Shown here in pieces: positions 1-6,296 of a stretch of DNA of 64,000 nucleotides. Position numbers and translations under genes: made by a program. Source of the stretch: an uncultured Saprospiraceae bacterium (GTDB lineage: Bacteria > Bacteroidota > Bacteroidia > Chitinophagales > Saprospiraceae). The DNA lies in the NCBI GenBank assembly GCA_937926205.1, contig CALEYL010000053.1:127440-191439 (forward strand). The letters are read 5' to 3'. Positions within the stretch are counted from its first letter, which is position 1. Each line of letters begins with the position of its first letter. The notes under the pieces are model-generated. The model was not told the DNA's origin. It saw only the letters and a list, made by a program, of their open reading frames with translations, and made no database searches.

Positions 1-1
1 A

Positions 2-307
2 TGCCCTAGCCTCATCGGAAGTTTGTGGTACGCTTACGACGCGCCTTCCCGCGAGATATTGGTTTCCTTCTACCAGTATCTGAAAGCCGGAAAAACCAAG
101 GATGTTGCCCTGCAACTGGCTAAACTGGACTATCTAAAAAATGCTTCACCAACCTATACCCTTCCGGAGTACTGGTCCAATATGGCCGTTATCGGCGATC
201 CGGGTGTGCTGAACCTGGAAGGGGGCCGCACAAACTGGCCGATGATCCTGATCGGACTGGCTTTGGGTGCTTTGCTGTTTTTTATGGTTTATAAAAAACG
301 AACTTAG
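2..307 (+). CDS. CHAT-domain protein, C-terminal part (5' truncated by window edge)
   Basis: The frame is open from the first bases, so the start lies outside the window. The visible ~100 residues begin with a SLWYAYD segment and continue with a helix rich in FYQYLKAGK and a YWSNMAVIGDPG segment. These match the end of CHAT (caspase HetF-associated with TPRs) peptidase domains, where the SLW strand and the late IGDP motif are typical. After the domain there is one hydrophobic helix (about 17 residues) and a basic tail KKRT, so the protein is probably anchored by its C-terminus. The catalytic His and Cys lie upstream and cannot be checked. CHAT proteins of Bacteroidota usually carry N-terminal TPR repeats; that part is not visible. 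Confidence 0.8.
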   Translation, partial: CPSLIGSLWYAYDAPSREILVSFYQYLKAGKTKDVALQLAKLDYLKNASPTYTLPEYWSNMAVIGDPGVLNLEGGRTNWPMILIGLALGALLFFMVYKKRT

Positions 308-311
308 TTCC

Positions 312-524
312 TCAGGCTTTGGTGTCTGCCGGACAGGTATTCATGCCTACCAGTTTATACAAAGGACAAAAGCTTACGGCGCTGGTCAAAGCAAAAACAA
401 CAGCCAATACCAGTAATACCATGCCTAAAGTGCCTGTAACAGTGCCTGTGAAATAAAGAACGGCTATAACAGCAGCGACGATGAGTCTGATCACACGGTC
501 TGTACTTCCCATGTTCTTTTTCAT
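312..524 (-). CDS. DUF2892 (YgaP-like transmembrane) protein
   Basis: A 70-residue protein with two hydrophobic segments (about residues 12-29 and 31-50) followed by a SFCPLYKLVGMNTCP stretch. This is the hallmark of the DUF2892/YgaP transmembrane family: a CPLY..G..TC motif after two helices. The family's role is unclear; in YgaP it is fused to a rhodanese. It is the second gene of a probable two-gene unit: a 32-codon membrane peptide ends 13 nt before this start, and the Crp/Fnr-type promoter upstream of that peptide would drive both. Its 3' end converges with the CHAT gene with a 4-nt gap. Confidence 0.85.
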   Translation of the reverse strand: MKKNMGSTDRVIRLIVAAVIAVLYFTGTVTGTLGMVLLVLAVVFALTSAVSFCPLYKLVGMNTCPADTKA

Positions 525-537
525 AAAAGATGTTTTT

Positions 538-636
538 TTAGTTGGTTAAATACTGAATGAGAAAAACAATGCCCGCGACCATCGCCAGGCAAATAATACA
601 AACAAGTAATAATTTTAATGCTTTGTTTTTCATCAT
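538..636 (-). CDS. Small single-span membrane peptide (32 codons, unannotated class)
   Basis: On the minus strand ATGATGAAAAAC opens a short frame encoding MMKNKALKLLLVCII..., with a basic start, one continuous hydrophobic helix of about 20 residues, and an end at QYLTN before TAA. A start at the second ATG (633) gives 31 residues. Support is contextual: the ATG lies directly after a perfect -7 box (TAACTTTG), a Crp/Fnr-like palindrome is centred where a class II activator would bind, and the DUF2892 gene follows at once on the same strand. The predicted transcript would be almost leaderless. No family recognised; it could be a small membrane subunit or simply the leader of the DUF2892 mRNA. 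Confidence 0.55.
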   Translation of the reverse strand: MMKNKALKLLLVCIICLAMVAGIVFLIQYLTN

Positions 637-640
637 TGTA

Positions 641-686
641 CAAAGTTAATGCATCCCGGGCGCCGGTTCAGTGATCCAAATCACAA
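641..686 (-). promoter_or_regulatory. Class II Crp/Fnr-type promoter for smORF-DUF2892
   Basis: Read on the minus strand: GTGATTTGGATCAC (671-684) contains TGA-N6-TCA, close to the Crp/Fnr consensus, centred at 677.5. The Bacteroidota -7 box TAACTTTG ends at 641, so centre to box end is 36.5 nt. That places the operator near -41.5, the classical class II position. The same 36.5-nt spacing occurs at two other promoters in this window (5636-5681 and 13407-13452). Confidence 0.6.
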
Positions 687-699
687 AGGCGCAAAAGAG

Positions 700-1800
700 C
701 TACCCGGCTATTGAGACACCAATCATTTTTCCAATTCCAAATGTAATGGCAGCAGCCGCAAGGCCAAAAATGACTTGCCGGAAGCCTGAATACCACACAC
801 TTTTCCCGGTAAACAAAGTAATGGAAGCGCCTATTAAAAACAGTCCGATTCCACTTAAGCCTGTACTGATAAGAACCGCCAGCATTCCTCCTGTGAAGAA
901 AAATGGAATAACGGGAATGATCGCACCCACGCCAAACAAGAGGAAAGAAGTGATGGCAGCTTCCATCGCTGAGCCTTTTAAATCTTCGCTGTTGATGCCC
1001 AATTCCTCTTTGATCAATACTTCGTGTGCATGGTCTTTATTGGCAATAATGTCTTTTGCCATTTTTTTGGCCTGTGCTTCAGGGATGCCTTTTGACAAAT
1101 AAATCAGGGCCAATTCCTGTTCCTCTCCTTCCGGATTCGTTTCCAGTTCTTCCATTTCCAATTGCATCTGGTTTTCATAGAGTTCCTGCGAACTTTTAAC
1201 GGAGATCCACTCGCCCAAAGCCATAGACAAAGCGCCCGCCAGTAACCCCGCCAATCCTGCCAGCAAAACGCCTTCCTGACCACTGGACGCGCCTGCTATG
1301 CCCATCACCAAACTAAAATTGGATACCAGGCCGTCGTTTCCACCCAAAACGGCAGCCCGCAGAGCATTGCCGCCAACAGAGCGGTGCCGTTTTTCAAACC
1401 GGGCAAGATTCGAACCAGACATTCTGGAGTTGCCATTCAAAATGTTTTTCAGAATGGTGACATGCGCCGTATCAGAAATGGAAGCGGCAGTCTTGCTTTG
1501 ACTTCTGGCCGATAAAATGGAAGAAGAGATGCTTTTTTCTGTATCCAGCAGCACGCCCAGAATGTAGTCGTAGCCAAAGATCCGGCCGATTGTCTTCAGT
1601 ATTTTTGCACGTTGAGAAGGCGGCGGCATCTTGCTCTGTTCAAGGTTGTTTTTCTTCATAAAAGCAAGAGCATGGCCCTGTTCAATGGCGCTCATTTGCC
1701 GAAAAACCTGCGCGACGTTTGGATCCTGTTCCTGATCGGCCAGTATTTGATAAAGGAAACTCGCGTCAACCTCGGTTTGGATGTTTTTTAGATTGGTCAT
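700..1800 (-). CDS. MbfA-like protein: ferritin-like domain plus VIT1/CCC1 iron transporter
   Basis: 366 residues. The first ~125 form a ferritin/rubrerythrin-like helical domain with Glu-rich helices including a SAIEQGHALAF segment (E..H diiron-type ligands). From about residue 137 the VIT1 (DUF125/CCC1) domain follows: GGNDGLVSNFSLVMGIAGAS, ALSMALGEWISVKSSQELYE, then a cytoplasmic Glu-rich helical stretch, and three C-terminal transmembrane helices. This order matches membrane-bound ferritin MbfA, which exports iron (or manganese) across the inner membrane and protects against iron/peroxide stress. The gene is monocistronic; upstream (1896-1907) lies a perfect palindrome GGTCAATTGACC that could be an operator. 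Substrate is inferred from the family. Confidence 0.85.
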   Translation of the reverse strand: MTNLKNIQTEVDASFLYQILADQEQDPNVAQVFRQMSAIEQGHALAFMKKNNLEQSKMPPPSQRAKILKTIGRIFGYDYILGVLLDTEKSISSSILSARSQSKTAASISDTAHVTILKNILNGNSRMSGSNLARFEKRHRSVGGNALRAAVLGGNDGLVSNFSLVMGIAGASSGQEGVLLAGLAGLLAGALSMALGEWISVKSSQELYENQMQLEMEELETNPEGEEQELALIYLSKGIPEAQAKKMAKDIIANKDHAHEVLIKEELGINSEDLKGSAMEAAITSFLLFGVGAIIPVIPFFFTGGMLAVLISTGLSGIGLFLIGASITLFTGKSVWYSGFRQVIFGLAAAAITFGIGKMIGVSIAG

Positions 1801-2216
1801 GTTGGTTGTTGTGCATTAATGTTAAAATTGATCACCTGCTTATTTCGTAGTATGGTCAAAGTGATATTTTTAAATAATCAAATACGAATGCCCGGGGTCA
1901 ATTGACCTGCTTGTAATAATAAAGGTGGGTGTATTTAGGAAAATATTGCAGTTGGGAAGTAAGCCATTGAAAGCTTTTTATCTAAAAAGCAGCTACTGAA
2001 AAATGGCCGTTTTCTGCCTAACAAATATCAGCTTTTTTTGTCAGAAATCAAAGGTAAAACGGTTTTGAACAGGCGTGTCAATTTGCCCGTACCGGCAGAT
2101 ATTCATTGCCTGTCACACAGGTCGCCGATGCATTTGCAAAAAAAAAGAGATGCGTGGAGGCATCTCTTTCAGATCGGGTGATTGTAGTTTCCCGGAGGCG
2201 GGTTTTGTTAGCTTTT
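1801..2216. other. 416-bp intergenic region with hairpins
   Basis: No convincing gene. It holds the upstream region of the MbfA-like gene with the 12-nt palindrome GGTCAATTGACC (1896-1907), a small perfect hairpin GCTTTTTA-TC-TAAAAAGC (1973-1990), and the terminator of the PNPOx-like gene (2137-2169). The rest is AT-rich and unremarkable. Confidence 0.6.
2137..2169 (-). terminator. Rho-independent terminator of the PNPOx-like gene
   Basis: Perfect 10-bp stem AAAGAGATGC / GCATCTCTTT (2144-2153 and 2160-2169) with a 6-nt loop. On the minus strand the stem is followed by a run of T (2137-2143), about 50 nt past the stop codon at 2217. Confidence 0.85.
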
Positions 2217-2873
2217 TTATCCTTTTCCTCTTCGGTAATGGGTTAGGTAATCCGGCAGTGGCAATCCGGGTTTACCGGCTTCGTCTGTTTCCGGGGTTTG
2301 GGGAACCAGTTTCAACGGCAGCAAGCCAGCCCAAACATCCAGCCCCATGTCTTCCTCGTCGTCTGCCACGCCATGACTCCTGAATTTGACGGAAGCTTCT
2401 TCTATTTCAACTGCAATGAACATGGTTTTTTTCATTTCATTGGGACTGGGCTGACGGGCATCGTCCCATCGGCCGGGGAGTATGTGCTCCGAAAAGCGCT
2501 CGGCGGCCATCCATCGTTCAGAGGCATCGGTCACTTCCCGGGTTTTGCCGAAAGCAACCACCGAGCGGTAATTCATAGAATGGTGAAAAACCGAACGCGC
2601 CAGCACCAGGGCATCCACCATGGTCACCGTGATGCAAACCGGAATGCCTTTCGCCATCTGCATAAAGAAATGGCTCCCAACTGATCCGTGCAGGTACAGG
2701 GTGTTTTCCACCCTGCAATACGCCGTAGGGATGATGAATGGCTGTCCCTCCATCGTAAAGGCAACATGGCAAACGAGGCCTTCATCTAAAATGGCGTCGC
2801 GCGACTCCGGATTGGGGTCGTATCGTTTGGGATAGTAACGGCTCCCCTGCGTCCGGGATGTTTTTGCTTTCAT
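2217..2873 (-). CDS. PNPOx-like flavin-binding protein (Pyridox_ox_2 family)
   Basis: 218 residues with the split-barrel pattern of the pyridoxamine 5'-phosphate oxidase-related family: RDAILDEGLVCHVAFTMEG (residues ~25-43), PFIIPTAYCRVENTLYLHGS, then TVTMVDALVLARSVFHHSMN and SVVAFGKTREV. These match flavin-nucleotide-binding Pyridox_ox_2 proteins, usually about 200 residues. The family binds FMN or FAD; true PNP oxidase activity is not implied. It is transcribed away from a MocR/PdxR-type regulator starting 127 nt away, a pairing seen often in bacteria, so it is probably the regulator's target. A perfect -7 box (TACTTTTG) lies 32 nt before the start, and a terminator follows. Confidence 0.85.
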   Translation of the reverse strand: MKAKTSRTQGSRYYPKRYDPNPESRDAILDEGLVCHVAFTMEGQPFIIPTAYCRVENTLYLHGSVGSHFFMQMAKGIPVCITVTMVDALVLARSVFHHSMNYRSVVAFGKTREVTDASERWMAAERFSEHILPGRWDDARQPSPNEMKKTMFIAVEIEEASVKFRSHGVADDEEDMGLDVWAGLLPLKLVPQTPETDEAGKPGLPLPDYLTHYRRGKG

Positions 2874-2904
2874 GATGATGCTTTATCTGCCTTAAATAAT
2901 ACCA

Positions 2905-2912
2905 CAAAAGTA
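2905..2912 (-). promoter_or_regulatory. -7 promoter box of the PNPOx-like gene
   Basis: Minus-strand TACTTTTG, a perfect match to the Bacteroidota TAnnTTTG element, about 32 nt upstream of the ATG at 2873. Confidence 0.6.
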
Positions 2913-2937
2913 AGCACATTCCGGCCTGCCCGAAACA

Positions 2938-2968
2938 TCCGGTTTTTAAAAATCAAATAGTCCGGTTT
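2938..2968. promoter_or_regulatory. Direct repeats, candidate MocR operator
   Basis: TCCGGTTT occurs twice in the same orientation (2938-2945 and 2961-2968), 23 bp apart, between the divergent PNPOx-like and MocR genes. MocR/PdxR regulators are known to bind directly repeated sites spaced by about two helical turns, so this is the natural operator candidate. Not tested. Confidence 0.45.
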
Positions 2969-2999
2969 ATGATGTATTTTGCAGGCAAATATTGAACCC

Positions 3000-4463
3000 A
3001 TGCTTTCTTTCGCCAGTCTTATCGTTTTGGATAAATCGGACAAGACGCCGCTTTTTCTGCAAATTTCTACAACCATCAGCGACCACATCCGGCGCGGACT
3101 TATCCCCGCAGGCGCACAATTACCCGGCACCCGCACTCTTGCTGAAACCCTGAGCGTTCACCGGAAAACCGTGGTTGCAGCCTATGAGGAATTGCTGGCC
3201 CAGGGCTGGATAGCAACCCGCGCTTCCAGCGGCACTTACGTCAGCGACAAACTGCCGGAGATCAGACCTGTAGCCTTTCGGAAAAATCCATCTCCGGCAA
3301 CCGGATCTATTCAAAAAGCCGGTTTTGCTTTTCACGACGACCCCCTGCTCCACTGGCCCGTCATCAAAGGAATCAATACGCTGGCGTTTAACGATGGTTT
3401 CCCGGATGTACGCCTGGCTCCCTGGGATGCGCTGGGCAGAGCATTTAAAACCGTTTTGAGACAGGGTTACCGAAAGAACCTGCTTTTATACAGCGATCTT
3501 TTTGGAGAAAATTCGCTCCGGCAAACCATGGCTGACCACCTGCGGGAAACACGGGGGTTACCGGTTACGGAGTCAAACCTGCTGATTACGCGGGGGAGTA
3601 CGATGGGGCTTTATCTGGCCGCTAACCTGGTACTTCGCCGCAATGATGTGGTCATTGTCGGCGAAATTTCCTACAAATCAGCCAACCTTATTTTCCGGAA
3701 AACCGGGGCGCGGCTCGTGCAGGTCCCTGTAGATGAACGCGGACTTGATGTCGACGCCATTGCGGCAATTTGCGAACACGCTCCTGTTCGTATGGTCTAT
3801 GTAACCCCGCACCACCACTACCCTACCACGGTTACGATGCCTGCAGAAAGGCGCCTGAGACTGCTGCACCTTGCCCAGTTGCACAACTTTTGCATCCTTG
3901 AAGACGATTACGACTACGATTTTCACTACGATTGCAATCCCGTTTTGCCCCTGGCCGGAGCCGACGAAGGCGGGCATGTCGTCTATGTTGGTTCTCTTTG
4001 CAAAGCCATTTCTCCGGCCCTGCGCATCGGCTACGTCGCAGCCCCGGCAGACCTTATCGGATGCATGGGCCAACTGAGGCGCATCATTGACCGTCAGGGT
4101 GACAACCTGATGGAAGCAGCAGTGGCGCTGTTATTCAAAGAAGGCGAAATTCGCCGCCACCTGAAAAAGGCTCAAAAAACCTACCACCAGCGGCGGGATC
4201 TGTTTTGTGCCATGTTAAAAACAGAATTGGGTCAGGTGGTTGATTTTTCCAAACCAACCGGTGGCATGGCTGTTTGGGCACAATTCGACAAGTCGGCCCC
4301 GCTGCCTGAGATATCCCGAAAAGCCCGTGAAAATGGTCTGTGGATGCCGGATGGATCGAGCTATGCCCCACACCTTAATGCAACCCGGCTCGGTTTTGCT
4401 TCGGTCAGTGAAGACGAAATGGTACAGGGCATGCGCATCCTGAAGCGCTCAGTCGGCCTTTGA
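3000..4463 (+). CDS. MocR/PdxR-type regulator (GntR HTH plus aminotransferase domain)
   Basis: 487 residues from the ATG at 3000; an upstream TTG at 2979 is less likely. Residues ~14-75 form a GntR winged helix (PLFLQISTTISDHIRRGLIP, PGTRTLAETLSVHRKTVVAAY). After a linker, a fold-type I aminotransferase domain follows, with ITRGSTMGLYLAANLV, YVTPHHHYPTT, LEDDYDYDFHYD and the PLP-lysine region GSLCKAISPALRIGY (Lys near 334). MocR regulators use PLP or an aminated compound as effector. The gene faces away from a PNPOx-like gene, its likely target, and the shared gap carries TCCGGTTT direct repeats. Length and domain order are normal for the family. Confidence 0.92.
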   Translation: MLSFASLIVLDKSDKTPLFLQISTTISDHIRRGLIPAGAQLPGTRTLAETLSVHRKTVVAAYEELLAQGWIATRASSGTYVSDKLPEIRPVAFRKNPSPATGSIQKAGFAFHDDPLLHWPVIKGINTLAFNDGFPDVRLAPWDALGRAFKTVLRQGYRKNLLLYSDLFGENSLRQTMADHLRETRGLPVTESNLLITRGSTMGLYLAANLVLRRNDVVIVGEISYKSANLIFRKTGARLVQVPVDERGLDVDAIAAICEHAPVRMVYVTPHHHYPTTVTMPAERRLRLLHLAQLHNFCILEDDYDYDFHYDCNPVLPLAGADEGGHVVYVGSLCKAISPALRIGYVAAPADLIGCMGQLRRIIDRQGDNLMEAAVALLFKEGEIRRHLKKAQKTYHQRRDLFCAMLKTELGQVVDFSKPTGGMAVWAQFDKSAPLPEISRKARENGLWMPDGSSYAPHLNATRLGFASVSEDEMVQGMRILKRSVGL

Positions 4464-4476
4464 GCCCTGGCCGGCG

Positions 4477-5604
4477 TTACAATCGACTGATTGTTTCTCC
4501 GCCGAGTGTTACATAGGCTCGCATGGCATCGCTGGTCAAACAGGAATGGACAGGCAATACGCACAGGAAGTCGCCGATGCCGACCTGCTCCGCTATCGCT
4601 TTAGGAGCGTGCACAATGCCGTGTTCCTGCGAAAGCGACTTGATGTAAAGACCGGTTTCCCCAATATCCCAACCAGCTTCGTGTAGTTTAACGACTTTGC
4701 CATAATGAGGCGTTCCGTCCGGAAAAGTCGAAAAATCCTTTGAAAAATGAACCCCTCCGCCATAGATGATAATTTCCTGTCGATCGGGATATTTAGCCAC
4801 AACCGGGCAGGCCATGGCTACAGCAATCTGATCCAGTCCGCAGGAACCGATTTTGTGCTGTGCCAGGTCATAAAACACCCCATTTCCCGGCCTGACTTCG
4901 TCAATACCTGTAAAATCAGTTGCCACACTAAATGTTGGCGTGTCGCCTGTTGAGAGAACCAGATCGGGGTATTGTCGGGCATATCTGTCCCGCAGCGGCA
5001 TCATAGATTTTATGCTGTCTTCGTGGATCTTTAACAGTTGATTTTTATCCGAAACCACTTTATAACTATGGCCCGCATGGCTCAGGAAACCGGAAAAACG
5101 GAACAACGGGTGCTTTTGCACGCGGTCCAGAATTTTGTCTATTGTTTGAAAATCCTCAGGATTTACGCCGGTTCGATGGTAACCGTTATCGATCTCCAAA
5201 AAAAAGTTCACCTCAGTATCGAGTTGGGCTGCAAGGCGGTCGAGGGGTTCTTCGGAAACAAGCAGAAGGTTCAGGCGAACCGCCCGCGACAGTTTTCTGA
5301 TTCTGTCAATTTCCGGCACGTTTAGCGGAAAAGCAACTGTAATGTCCTGCCAGCCATCCAGCGCAAAATATTCGGCCATTTTCAGGGAAGAAACGGTGAT
5401 TTTATCCACGCCTGCATCTCTGTACCAGCGGCCAATGGTGTGGGATTGGTGTGTTTTAAAATGGGGTCTGAAAATCAGGTTGTTTGCTCTGGCTTTATCC
5501 ACACTACTTTGAATGTTTATCCGGCATTTAGTTTCATCGAGCAGCAGAGTTGGTTCGGTTAATCCTTTCATAATGTGGGTTTTTGTCGACTGTAAATGGT
5601 TCAT
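4477..5604 (-). CDS. DSD1-family PLP enzyme (D-threonine aldolase / D-serine dehydratase-like)
   Basis: 375 residues. The N-terminal alanine-racemase-type barrel carries TPTLLLDETKC-like EPTLLLDETKC, then IFRPHFKTHQS near residue 45 (the PLP lysine in RPHxKTH), SHAGHSYKV, and STGDTPTFS (phosphate binding). The C-terminal beta domain has LPVHSCLTSDAMRAY, matching the H.C metal-binding motif of the DSD1/D-threonine aldolase family. Substrate (D-threonine, D-serine or 3-hydroxyaspartate) cannot be fixed from sequence. It converges with the MocR gene (13-nt gap). An in-frame Met at residue 12 (start 5571) is an alternative start. The nos operon promoter lies just upstream on the other strand. Confidence 0.88.
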   Translation of the reverse strand: MNHLQSTKTHIMKGLTEPTLLLDETKCRINIQSSVDKARANNLIFRPHFKTHQSHTIGRWYRDAGVDKITVSSLKMAEYFALDGWQDITVAFPLNVPEIDRIRKLSRAVRLNLLLVSEEPLDRLAAQLDTEVNFFLEIDNGYHRTGVNPEDFQTIDKILDRVQKHPLFRFSGFLSHAGHSYKVVSDKNQLLKIHEDSIKSMMPLRDRYARQYPDLVLSTGDTPTFSVATDFTGIDEVRPGNGVFYDLAQHKIGSCGLDQIAVAMACPVVAKYPDRQEIIIYGGGVHFSKDFSTFPDGTPHYGKVVKLHEAGWDIGETGLYIKSLSQEHGIVHAPKAIAEQVGIGDFLCVLPVHSCLTSDAMRAYVTLGGETISRL

Positions 5605-5635
5605 TTTCGGTGATCAATGCTGAAAACCCGGGCTT

Positions 5636-5681
5636 TTATGACTTCAATCATAAATGGTTTTGGCGATACCCCTGAACTTTA
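5636..5681 (+). promoter_or_regulatory. Crp/Fnr-type operator and promoter of the nos operon
   Basis: TTATGACTTCAATCATAA (5636-5653) is a palindrome with perfect 6-nt arms TTATGA / TCATAA, containing TGA-N6-TCA. Its centre (5644.5) is 36.5 nt before the end of a -7-like box GAACTTTA (5674-5681), giving an operator near -41.5. The transcript would start near 5687, some 20 nt before the cytochrome ATG at 5707. The likely binder is the Crp/Fnr protein at 12789-13382. Confidence 0.65.
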
Positions 5682-5706
5682 CTTCAAATTAAAAACCGTA
5701 AAAGTG

Positions 5707-6195
5707 ATGAAAAAAATATTCCCAGTCCTTTGTACAATGGCATTATTCCTCTTCATGGCGGCATGTGGCGGCAACGACAGCAGCAAGACAGCAGCCAACT
5801 CAGGAACACCGCCTGTTTCCATGGTTGAAGACCCTGATGCCTATGACCCAAGCCGGGGTGAAGGTAAATTTACAGCAGAAATGCTCAACATCAGCGATCA
5901 GCTTGACGCCACTATGGCCGCAGCCGGCGAAGCCGTTCAAAGTGTAAAATGCGTTGCCTGCCACAGATTAACTGAAGAAAAACTGGTTGGCCCGGGCTGG
6001 AAAGGCGTCACTACCCGCAGAAAGCCGGAATGGATCATGAATTTCATTACCAACCCAGATCCGATGATTGAAAAGGATCCCGTTATACAAGCCCAATTGG
6101 AATTGTGTCTCGTGCGCATGCCCAATCAGAATTTATCGGATACCGACGCAAGAAATATCCTGGAATTCATGCGTAAAAACGACGGGGTAAAATAG
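5707..6195 (+). CDS. Lipoprotein cytochrome c, first gene of the nos cluster
   Basis: 162 residues from the ATG at 5707, chosen because it gives a clean lipoprotein signal (MKKIFPVLC... with lipobox FMAAC20); upstream in-frame starts would run through the promoter. One haem-binding motif CVACH lies at residues 82-86, followed by GPGWKGVTTRRKPEW and a late VRMPNQNLSDTDARNILEF segment whose Met can be the sixth haem ligand. This is a monohaem class I type cytochrome. In clade II nos clusters such cytochromes precede nosZ and probably pass electrons from the quinol/bc1 side to NosZ. Being lipidated, it would sit on the membrane beside the lipoprotein NosZ. Confidence 0.88.
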   Translation: MKKIFPVLCTMALFLFMAACGGNDSSKTAANSGTPPVSMVEDPDAYDPSRGEGKFTAEMLNISDQLDATMAAAGEAVQSVKCVACHRLTEEKLVGPGWKGVTTRRKPEWIMNFITNPDPMIEKDPVIQAQLELCLVRMPNQNLSDTDARNILEFMRKNDGVK

Positions 6196-6228
6196 CCTGA
6201 ATCGGAAGTATCGGAGGCCCCCTTTTTT

Positions 6229-6247
6229 GTCTGAACACGCTTCAGAC
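6229..6247 (+). other. Small hairpin between cytochrome c and nosZ
   Basis: Perfect 7-bp stem GTCTGAA / TTCAGAC with loop CACGC. It is preceded, not followed, by a T run, so it is a poor terminator; it may be an mRNA processing or stabilising structure inside the nos transcript. Confidence 0.4.
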
Positions 6248-6296
6248 CTGGTTGTATATTGCCTTAACCTGATTTATTCAAATCAAAATAAATGCC

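Noticed and set aside
671..1102. A 143-codon plus-strand frame at the end of the MbfA-like gene
   Set aside because: Antisense to the VIT1 domain, and it covers the Crp/Fnr-type operator; no domain.
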